Shown here in pieces: positions 55,285 through 64,000 of a stretch of 64,000 bases of DNA; position 1 is the first letter of the stretch, and each line of letters opens with the position of its first letter. Below the pieces are notes generated by a model. It was given only the letters and a program-made list of their open reading frames with translations, ran no database searches and was not told where the DNA came from. The stretch comes from Larix kaempferi (lineage: Eukaryota; Streptophyta; Pinopsida; Pinales; Pinaceae). The stretch is taken from the NCBI GenBank assembly GCA_027924585.1, contig BSBM01000646.1:1547501-1611500 (forward strand), given 5' to 3'. The translations under genes were made by a program, and so were the position numbers.

Positions 55285-55885
55285 TAGCTGTTGTCCTCTA
55301 GGGAACTAAAATCCTCTAGTATTTATTGACACGGTCACATCCAGTTTGTGGAGGGGCCTCCTGACTGTTTTTAACTTTCAGGGGTTAAACGACCGTGATA
55401 TTGAGAACCGGACGGACTCTGTGGAATGCCGCACTCCACTTATCCCTAAGGCAACATCGATCATTGTCTTCCTCGGAATACTGAAGTGCCCAAAACCTTT
55501 TCCGATGTGTCATGAACGAGGTAGCTTAGTGACTTTTCTACTAGGGCTCTTTTACCCAGGATCCCTTTCGGTAGAGGGATATCCTTCTTATATCAGTCTC
55601 TCATGTTGTATTGTTCGACTTGGATTTCATCACTTTGCGAAGGATACAGCTTGTTGAGGTCTCCAGCTCTTAGTTAGGAATTTGATTGTTATCTCATCTT
55701 TGTAGAGGGTCATTTTTATTTTTAGTGACTGCTTGTTGGCATTCTGGCCATTCTTTTTATCAGCTCGCTTACTGAGACACCGGTCTTAGTATAGATTTTA
55801 GAGCTTGCTTTTTTGGCCTGCAAGCCTTGCTTTTTCTAGCTCCTCTTTTGCACACTCGGCTGCATTAGAGTTTTTGAGTTCTTTG
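55285..55885 (+). other. Conserved non-coding leader block of Tat-B
   Basis: Collinear with Tat-A 10145-10770 (minus strand). Shared pieces in order: GTTGTCC with CTAGGGAAC, CACGGTCAC, a GTGGAAT-CCGCACTCC element, GTGTCATGAACG, the hairpin at 55561-55580, GACTTGGATTTCATCAC (55617-55633), GACTGCTTGTTGG (55738-55750), CCTTGCTTTTT and CACACTCGG (about 55825-55859). No shared reading frame. It ends about 40 nt before the gag ATG. Confidence 0.8.
55561..55580 (+). other. Hairpin in conserved leader (Tat-B copy)
   Basis: ATCCCT and AGGGAT form a perfect 6-bp stem around TTCGGTAG. The Tat-A counterpart keeps the stem with a U-G instead of U-A pair. Confidence 0.65.
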
Positions 55886-55922
55886 TTACAAAACTGCCCC
55901 CGGTTTTCATTTTCCTGTCATC

Positions 55923-58358
55923 ATGTCAGAACCACCACGAAGATCATGACGAGTACATGGAAAAAGCCCTCCACCACCACCACCGCCACGGACCACTGGT
56001 CCACCTGCATCACGCATTTCTGCTCCTCCTGGCTGCGGTGCTGGTTGAGGGAACATTCCACTGCCGACACATACCACATATACAGCCCCGTCTGTAACTG
56101 GTACTCACAGCACAATCTCAGAATCTTTTGCAGCTTCTGCAACCACTAGCATATCTGAGATTTCCACTGTTACTTCACCCACTATTATCCTAGATGTATC
56201 TGCCACAGTGGACAATGTTACAGCGGCTGAGCCTAGCACAGCCCAAATCACTAGACCAGAGGTCATCCTCTTACCTGATGTCAACACATCCCTTCCACCA
56301 GAAACTTTTCACAGTGACACAGATGGATCTGTTGGCACCATCGAAGGGTCTGACCAGGATATACCTGGCTTGATTTCAGTCCCGGGCGGGTAGGTTGAAA
56401 TCATTGAAGATACTCGACTTCCTGACACACCTTTTGAACCTGATTATGGCTTTATCACTTCCCAGGCGGAGCTTCCGCCTGTTACCACCACGCCACCTAG
56501 GCTTCATCCACAGGAAACCAGTTCTTCTAGCAACGTACCTCGCACTATATCTCTCCCTAACCTCCCTCCGGGACATGAGATCATGGCATCCATTCAGTCT
56601 AGTATGGTTAGTCTAGTGAATTCCCCGTTGGCATCATCCCAGTTCAAACGCAACACAGAGCAAATGTTCTCCACAGCGTCAAGATATCCCCCTGTTACTC
56701 ATCCTTCTGACTATCGGGATCCTAACATCCCGTCTAGCACAGAGTTTCATTTCTCCTATGCAGACGGCTCTGGACCTTCAGACAGCCCTATACCTAGGTT
56801 CCCCATGGACCCCGTAAACCTTTTTCAGGACATGAACCCGGACCCAGTTTTCGATGGTCCTCCTATCATTGAACAAGCTATGGATGTTAACCCCGACACC
56901 CCTGGGTTAAATTCCCCACATTTGCTGGCATCACCCATGTTTTGCACACATGCTATGAGGGATAACCCAGTTTTTTCTCCGTCCTCGCCTGTTAGATATG
57001 GAAGACCTCCTCCACTAATCGGCACTTTTGGCGCCGTTGGCCAATCGACATCATTGTATTTGGCCAGCGGTGGAAGAACACCAAGTCATACTGCTGGATC
57101 TTCCGTTTCGACTGGAGGATCACCTTCGACCACCATTTACACTATCTCAGGAGGTGGACAACCGACTGCAGTGGTCCCCAACAACCAAACTCCCCCTGGT
57201 GGGACATCAACTCAACCAGTCAGAGGACAACCTTTTGTTGGGAACCCCGTTCCTAGTCAACAACCTCCTCCTATAGGGCCATCAACCCAACTAGTTCGAG
57301 GACAACCCTTTATTGGGAACCCCGTTCCTAGTCCACAACCTCCTCCCATAGGGCCATCCAACCCATCTGCTGGAGGGAAACCCATTGGCTCCATCCTACA
57401 ACCCTCCCAACCAGCAGCATCTGCTCAGTATGGTATGTACAACACACCTGGTAGCGGACAACCTTATACCGGTTTTCCAACCGGGCCTCATCCTCAACTT
57501 TCCCCGTCAGGTATGCTTCCTTCTTGGGAATCTCAAATCCCACAGAGTGGGGGGTATTCACTATTCGGGAATTGGAACCAAGCCAGGGGGAAATCTCAGA
57601 TTCCCCCCAACTTGAATTCTGGCTTCCCTTATCCTTCAGCTGCTACAACTCCATGGAACCCATCCCTTCAATTTCCACTTGCTCCTCAAGCACGAACGAT
57701 CCTTCCATGGACATCACCGTTGCAGCTACCCCCCAACCTTGCTATGGGAAACCCTCCACTCAATCAATACAGTGGTACCATCCCTGGAACACAAAAATTC
57801 CAAGGAACTTTTTCCCAACTAGGAGCAGCAACCATCCCTGGGTTTCAGCAACCCCAGGGTACCATACCCACTCAACAGAACACCCACCAACCGGTTACCT
57901 ACACTCAACCGGTTAACCAGATGACCTATCATTCACAAAACTTCCAGCAGTACCCTGCGGGAAACACATATGGGTATAACACGCAGCAATATGCTATGCA
58001 GGGCCCCCCACGTTTCTCTGCACCGCACGGTTATTACTCTTACCCACAGACCAACCGTCAACTTCCCTTTCTGGCCACGTTAGATTTACCCGATTTGTCA
58101 AGGCTCATTAACGATCCCATTTGACATGAACCTCACTGGCCACCCATTCAAGCCAAACTTCCATCGGACATTCCCAAGTTCGATGCTAAGCCCAGGGAAG
58201 ACCCCAAGAACCACGTGATGACCTTCCATCTTTGGTGTTCATCCAACTCCTTGATGGATGACTCTATATGATTACGGCTCTTCCAGCGAATACTTACCGG
58301 CACGGCAGCAAAATGGTACATCGAGCTGCCACAACACTCTTTCCCTGACTTCAACACT
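55923..58358 (+). pseudogene. Tat-B Gag, broken by several stops
   Basis: The frame begins at ATG 55923 (MSEPPRRS) and stays in one phase to pol, interrupted by TGA 55947, TGA 56046, TAG 56391, TGA 58122 and TGA 58269. The last two align with Arg in Tat-A, so CGA to TGA is likely. 56583-58124 is a 513-codon clean stretch rich in P, Q, G and S with a roughly 25-residue tandem repeat (RGQPFVGNPVPS type, 57211-57360). It leads into the capsid domain (LDLPDLSRLINDPI, FHLWCSSNS, AAKWYIELP). Domain order equals Tat-A. Confidence 0.88.
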
Positions 58359-60230
58359 TTGGCTATGCAGTTTCTGACCCATTTCCAGCTCCCCATCTGG
58401 TATGAGACTAGAACAGAACTGTTAACTTCACTACGTCAAACCACTTCCACACATATTTCAGATCACATTCATGAGTGGCGACGACGCCGTGGGCTAATTA
58501 AGGCACCCATTCCGGATCATCTACTCACTGATTGGTTTACGAAATCCTTTTTGCCTCCCATAGCCAGAGATATCGCTATGCGCGGGCCGGTTACAGAAGA
58601 ACAAGCCATCTCGGCAGCCCAGTACATGGATTTGGTATACACTCAATCCGGTACTTTACATGAACTTCTTCCTCATGCCGCCCGTGTTACCAGTGATCCA
58701 ACCAAACCTACCACTGAACCTCCCATTGATGGTATTGTCGGTTCAGTCAAGGCCCAGCCTACTACCAACTCGACGGGACAACAAGCTTCTGCTTCCCCCG
58801 CTTTACCTCAGGCTGCTTCAAAAACTACTACTACTCCTGCTGTCTCCTCCGAAGTGAACGCAGTTCAATCTACGTCACAACAATCCAGGGGAAAGAAGAA
58901 AAACAATCGTGGTAAACCCAATAAAAACCAGCAAGAGAACCCCAAGCCACAACCCACCCACAATGACCAGAAACCATGGCGAAAGGCTAAGTTTCCCTGC
59001 CTAATTTGTCAAGACGATCATTACACGCATGACTGTCCCTACAAGGATGAAGTCAACAAGTTTGTTAAAGGATCCTCTCGCCCGGCAGTGTTAACTGACC
59101 CTTTCCCCCAACAACAACAGCAGATGGTTGCCCAAGAAACCCCACAGGGGGGAAACTCGAGCAACCCCACTCGCGGAGAACCGTCCACAAATCGCGAAAT
59201 CCTAATGACAAGTAATGAGGAGGTTCACATAACCACTGGTTCAAAGACGTATGAGAACCCTCCAAACAAAAAATTGGAGATAGCCAAAGGCAAATCTCCC
59301 GTTGAAGATCCAACTCCTACCCCTCCTCCTACCGGCCATCTCCATATCGAGAGACCGCTTATGGATACAGTGCTACGCCCCCCCAAGGGCACTATACGAA
59401 AGGCGACATTCAATCCCAACGCGCGACCTGCCCAAAACTATAACATTGTTGAGGATTTAGCTCAAGCACCTTACGCCATGTCGACTCTCGTGGTTCTTCA
59501 ACACTGCCCTATGCAGCATAGAACCCTACTTTCAGCACTGGGGGCAATGGACCCAGATACTTCAAACTCGATCATGTTTAACTTGGAGCATGCTAAACCT
59601 AGGATTTCTCACCAGTTAGCCTTCCAGGTTCATACAAAAATCCGTGGGCATAGCATCCATCACACTGTTTTGGATGAAGGTGCTTCCACGTCGATCATGT
59701 CTTTGAATTGCTGGAGAGCCTTAGGCTCACCCGAAGTTACAACGTCTCCTACTACTCCCAGGGCATTCGATGGACACGGTTTTCAACCTTACGGACTCAT
59801 ACCTGCCATTGGTGTTGAACTGGGGGGGAAAATAGTATTCGTACACATTGAAGTCGTATATACACCGTTGGATTACAATCTTCTACTCGGTCGGAACTGG
59901 TTTTACGCCATGACCGCCATAGCATCTACTGTCTTCTGGATCGTGCAATTTCCTCATGAAGGGAAAATTGTCACCATTGATCAACTCGATTACTGTATCC
60001 CAGACTCCCATCAGAACTCCGCCAACACTATCCCGTTATTGGATCAACCTCGGTATCAGTTCCAAGACATCGGCGTTGGTCTCATGAAGGATTCTTCCCT
60101 TATTGGAGTCTTTCCAGAGCTGGGGCCTCATGTTCAACCAGTCAACATGATTTCATCCACAACTTCCAATGATTCATGGATGATTCCGAGTCCCATTGAG
60201 ATTGAAACTACGACAACTCCATGCCTTTGA
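58359..60230 (+). pseudogene. Tat-B capsid end, zinc knuckle and protease
   Basis: 623 clean codons in the gag frame: capsid end (HIHEWRRRRGL), a CCHC-like knuckle CX2CX3HX4C (CLICQDDHYTHDC, near 59005), a basic K/N/Q region, and protease with LDEGASTSIMS (near 59675) and DYNLLLGRNW. It has no extra knuckles after protease, unlike Tat-A. A frameshift at about 60215-60230 moves pol to another phase. At the position where Tat-A has its gag-pol TAG, this frame has CAG (Gln). Confidence 0.88.
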
Positions 60231-63200
60231 ACCGAAACCTCGCAGCATACAACGTGATCCAATCAGCCACCGATTGGGCCGACTGTTCTACACATCATAC
60301 GGTGGCATAGCTCTCGTCTGAAACTCATTCATCCCCACCACTTTTCGATCCTCTCAATTTGATTTTTCCCACCGATGAATCAATTATGGAGGTTATGTGC
60401 GGTAATGAGCCACCATGGGGAGATTTTCATCATCGATCTTCATTCCCCACCATTCAGACGCTTGAGCCTAATTCAAAACCCAGTTCTTCACTTGGAATGG
60501 GACAAACCAAGTTTCCCACTTCCCTTGACGAAGTTTTTTCTGAAGGAAACTTGGCTAACCTTATATCAACCACTCCTGTTGATATTTCAGTGAAGCCTGG
60601 TATCGTGGAAAATATACATATTGGCAAAACATGTACTCCCCTCGAAATGGAGTTCTACAATGCCTACTTCAAAAACTTCCGTGATGTTTTTGCTTGGAGT
60701 TATGAAGAAATGCCAGGAATTGATCCCTCGATCGTGGTTCATGAAATTCCAACATTCCCTGGCACCCGACCTATTCGGCAGAAACTTCGACCCGTCCATC
60801 CTCGTAAGGCAGCTGCCATTAAAGCAGAAGTTGAAAAACTTTTGTGTGTTGGTTTTATCTATCCTGTCCCATTGACAAAATGGGTATCTAACATCGTCCC
60901 CGTAGCCAAGAAACAGGGAACGATTAGAGTCTGTGTCGATTACCGCGATTTGAACAAATCTTGTCCAAAAGACAACTACCCAACTCCGTTCGTCGACCAA
61001 ATTATCGATAACTGTGCCAAGAGTGTCATCTTTTCATTCATGGATGGCTTTTCTGGCTACAATCAGATCGATATCCTCCCAGCCGACTAGAAAAAAACGG
61101 CCTTTATCTGCCCTTGGGGGATCTTTGCATATCAAAAGTTACCTTTCGGCCTTAAAAATGCTGGGGCTACTTTCCAACGGGCGATGTCATATGCATTTCA
61201 TGACATCAAACATATTGCAGAACCATATCTTGATGATCTTCCCTCTCATTCTCAGACTTAGGAGGACCATCCTGATCACTTAAGTGCCATTTTCGAAAGG
61301 TGTCGTCGCTACAATATACATTTGAATCCGCATAAGTGAGTCTTTTGTGTAGAAGCAGGAAAACTGTTAGGCTTCATAATCTCCAAAAGCGGGATACGTT
61401 TAGATCCTGCAAAGGTAGAAGCTATCTTAGCCCTGCCTTCCCCCACCAATATTCTAGAACTTCAAAGTTTGCAAGGGCATGCAAACTTTCTACACCGTTT
61501 CATTTGTAATCTTTCCGAGATAACGAAAGGTTATATGAGGCTTCTCAAGAAGAACACTCCCTTCATCTGGGACGATGAAGCCCAACATTCCTTTGACAAT
61601 TTAAAGGCAGCCTTAACCAAAGATCCTGTGATCCAACCCCCCGATTACACACGGGACTACATTCTTTATCTCGCAGCCTCAACTTCCACCATCGGCATGG
61701 TGCTAGTCCAGGAAGACCACAATGGCATAGAACATGTGGTATACTATCTGAGTAAGAGTCTTCTCGACTCCGAAACCCGCTATTCACATGTTGAAAAACT
61801 GGCTCTGGAAACAGTATTTGCTGTCTAGAGATTCCGTCATTACATTCTACTCCGCTGGACCTCTGTTATAGCCGATTTCAATCCAATGTATTATATCCTC
61901 ACACGTCAAGTGCTTGGGGGAAAATATTCTCATTGGATTGTCATCCTTCAAGAATTTGACTTGGAATTTGTCAAAGCCAAGTCCAAGAAATCTTTGGTCT
62001 TCGCTTAGTTGATTTGTAACTTGCCCCGTGCTACTGAGCAATCCAAGCCCATTGATTCTCTTCCTGACGAATCATTGTTCCTCATTAGCACGTTTGATCC
62101 ATGGTATGGGGATATTTTATTATATCTCCAAACCCAACGCTTCTGCCCCGACCTCACTCGCGACGAACGTCGGCGCATCCGACATCATGCTAAGTCTTAC
62201 ATCATAGTCAACGATACTCTTTATTGACGTGGTGTCGACACCGTTCTTCGACGTTGTTTGACCTTAGATGAGGCGGAACGCGTTCTTAATGACTGCCACG
62301 CTGGAGCATGTGGTGGTCATCTCTCTGGGATGGCTACGGCCCAGAAGATACTGCGAGCAGGATATTTTTGGCCCTCTATTTTCATAGACTGCATTGAAAC
62401 GGTCAAGAAATGTCCTCCATGTCAATTCTTTCATAGTAAAACACGCTCGCACCCCACTCCACTCCATCTTGTTATTGCCGTCGGCCCCTTTTCCAAATGG
62501 GGCACTGATTTTATGCACTGTAAGCCCACTTCAGCCGGGGGGCATAGCTATGTCATAGTAGCTGTCGACTATTTTACCAAATGGGCTGAAGCAATGCCTA
62601 CGTATGCTGAAGACCCCAAAACAGCAGTGCAATTCATATTCAATCATATTATAACTAGATTTGGTGTCCCACAATCCATTGTGACCGATCATGGCTCCCA
62701 TTTCAGGAACCATATGATCGAAGAACTAAGTGCCAAGCTGGGTTTTCGCCATGAAAAATCAACCCTGTATTACCCACAAGCTAATGGCTAAGTTGAAGCC
62801 ATTAACAAAGTCCTGAAACGAATGATTCAGCGTATTGTGGGTACCCAGAAATTCAACTGGCACTTAGCTCTATTCTCAGCACTATGGCCATACCGAACCT
62901 CAGTGAAAAGTGCTACTGGGTTTACACCATTCCAACTGGTGTACGGCCTAGAAGCCATTTTGCCGATTGAATGTGAAATCCCATCAATTAAGATAGCCAT
63001 AGAGCTACTTCCACACACCACTTCCGAAGAGGAACGGTTTCTATACCTAGCCAAGCTAGATGAAACCCACCGCGATGCTGCTTTAGCTAATGAAGCTCAT
63101 AAAAAATGTGTCAAAGCTCAATATGACAAATCCATTCAACCTCGTATCTTCAATGAAGGTGACCTCGTACTTACATATGATCAAATGCATGATAAGCTCG

Positions 63201-63346
63201 GAAAAGGAAAACTAGAATCTATGTGGTACGGCCCCTTTGTTGTAAAACGTGTCTTGGAAAAAAGAACCTATGAACTAATCGATTGTGATGGTACGCCATT
63301 GGCACGGCCCCGCAATGGGCTATATCTCAAATTCTTCTACGCGTAA
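60231..63346 (+). pseudogene. Tat-B RT, RNase H and integrase
   Basis: One phase from about 60231 to TAA 63344. RT (VDYRDLNKS, FMDGFSGYNQ) keeps intact YLDD near 61230, unlike Tat-A. The RT-linked RNase H is degenerate (LAASTSTIG). Integrase has HHCC and D, D, E (TDFMHC, TDHGSHF, VEAINK). Stops: TAG 60308, 61088, 61259, 61826 and 62006; TGA 61337 and 62225; TAA 62789. Tat-A has Gln at 61088, 61826, 62006 and 62789 and Arg at 62225; TGA 61337 replaces Cys and is not C to T. The integrase end (NGLYLKFFYA) matches Tat-A. Confidence 0.92.
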
Positions 63347-63466
63347 GGTTGCCCTACACGGGTTACTTATTGTACATAATGTACTTATTTTTCTTTTACT
63401 CATTTTTTGGTGTGCGCATGGACCTCACGTATCCACTCTTACTTTGACTCAAGATTTTATGCGCAG

Positions 63467-63880
63467 ATGTCTGCCTACTTCGGATTCGTCGACGGTGCAA
63501 GCTGGCATACCCAGAACCTCGCTTCCGCAGCATGGGTGATCTATTCTCCCAATGGTGAGTTGATATCATCAGGAGCCAATTGTTTGGGTCCTGCAACCAA
63601 CAATATCGCAGAGTACCATGCAGTCATTGGACTCTTGACGGAGGTTGCTTCACTCAGAATTGACTCTCTATCAGTCTTTTTAGACTCCCAACTCATGGTT
63701 TCTCATCTAAACCGTGTTTACACAGTTCGCGATCCTTTAATACTTCATTTGTTTCGAAGGGTACGCCTCTTGGAACGTTCTTTTAATTTCATTTTGTATC
63801 AACATGTACCAAGAGAATTCAATTGTATAGCTGATTCATTAGCTAATTACATTTTGGATTGGCATCTTGCCCATACATAA
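63467..63880 (+). CDS. Archaeal-type RNase H (aRNH) frame downstream of integrase
   Basis: 137 codons from ATG 63467, in the pol phase but separated by stops. All four catalytic acids of an RNase H fold appear: VDGAS, AEYHAVI, FLDSQL and ADSLAN. No stop or frameshift is present, in contrast to the rest of the element. Tat-lineage elements are known for a second RNase H beside the RT-linked one; here the RT-linked copy is degenerate, so this one likely removed RNA from the hybrid. Its expression route is unclear: TGCGCAG directly before the ATG could be a splice acceptor, or it could be reached by reinitiation. The open phase extends up to about 63407. Confidence 0.85.
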   Translation: MSAYFGFVDGASWHTQNLASAAWVIYSPNGELISSGANCLGPATNNIAEYHAVIGLLTEVASLRIDSLSVFLDSQLMVSHLNRVYTVRDPLILHLFRRVRLLERSFNFILYQHVPREFNCIADSLANYILDWHLAHT

Positions 63881-64000
63881 ACACATCATAAAAAATAAAA
63901 TGCACAAGTCATTGTAAATAAATAGATCATGAAAATAGGTCCACATGTATATAACTTTATATAAAAGTATTTTTCCCAAATACATAAAGATTGTGTTTTA
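63881..64000 (+). other. AT-rich sequence after aRNH
   Basis: Start of the Tat-B 3' non-coding region; nothing recognised in 120 bp. Confidence 0.5.

Larger units (their letters stand above)
53305..64000 (+). mobile_element. Tat-B: decayed Tat-lineage element, 3' end outside window
   Basis: Order: 5' LTR, tRNA-Arg-like PBS, long leader with the block shared with Tat-A, gag, protease, RT, RNase H, integrase, then a separate archaeal-type RNase H frame. Proteins align with Tat-A throughout but with many differences. At least 13 in-frame stops and one frameshift disable it. At most of the stops that can be aligned, Tat-A has Gln or Arg, consistent with C to T in CAG, CAA and CGA. The left end lies in gag of Gyp-acc. 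Confidence 0.92.

Overview
This window is nuclear DNA of a vascular plant with a repeat-rich genome. The evidence is a stack of plant LTR retrotransposons (Tat, Athila, chromovirus and Copia types), tRNA-iMet, tRNA-Arg and tRNA-Asp type primer-binding sites, and a strong C-to-T decay signature at CG and CHG sites. I find no intact host gene, tRNA, rRNA or CRISPR array. The species cannot be fixed from the sequence.

Layout, left to right. (1) 1-12453: Tat-A, a young Ty3/gypsy element of the Tat lineage on the minus strand. Its LTRs differ by one substitution and one indel over about 605 bp. It has a long gag-pol frame broken only by one TAG, but its RT motif reads YLDA, not YLDD. (2) 12454-27595: an Athila-type element on the minus strand with a 2.9-kb 5' LTR. 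It holds a solo LTR of its own family (13893-16587, TSD CCCAT) and a 2.8-kb non-autonomous Copia-like element (18738-21569, TSD TAGTT). Tat-A sits at its left edge. (3) 27596-28588: an LTR-like sequence carrying a 64-codon open frame of unknown origin. (4) 28589-30627: the 3' half of a chromovirus-like pol, minus strand. (5) 30628-41373: a tandem LTR-internal-LTR-internal-LTR array on the plus strand. Internal A is a degraded full chromovirus with a Copia solo LTR (36165-36770) in its chromodomain region. Internal B is a derivative lacking RT and the integrase core through deletions that are all multiples of three. The middle LTR is a mosaic of the outer two. (6) 41374-42692: a decayed unknown minus-strand frame. 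(7) 42693-53304: a minus-strand gypsy element with five zinc knuckles, a gag-like domain between protease and RT, and a roughly 960-codon accessory frame 3' of pol. (8) 53305-64000: Tat-B, a decayed plus-strand Tat element inserted in the gag of element 7. It carries an intact archaeal-type RNase H frame downstream of integrase and runs off the window.

The most interesting signals are: a roughly 600-nt non-coding leader conserved between Tat-A and Tat-B, which are otherwise diverged, with at least one hairpin whose stem tolerates substitution; the frame-preserving deletions of internal B; the mosaic middle LTR that records how the array formed; the large accessory frame of element 7, whose eight in-frame stops are all TAG; and the duplicated zinc knuckles between protease and RT in Tat-A. 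All functions come from reading motifs by eye. No database search was run.
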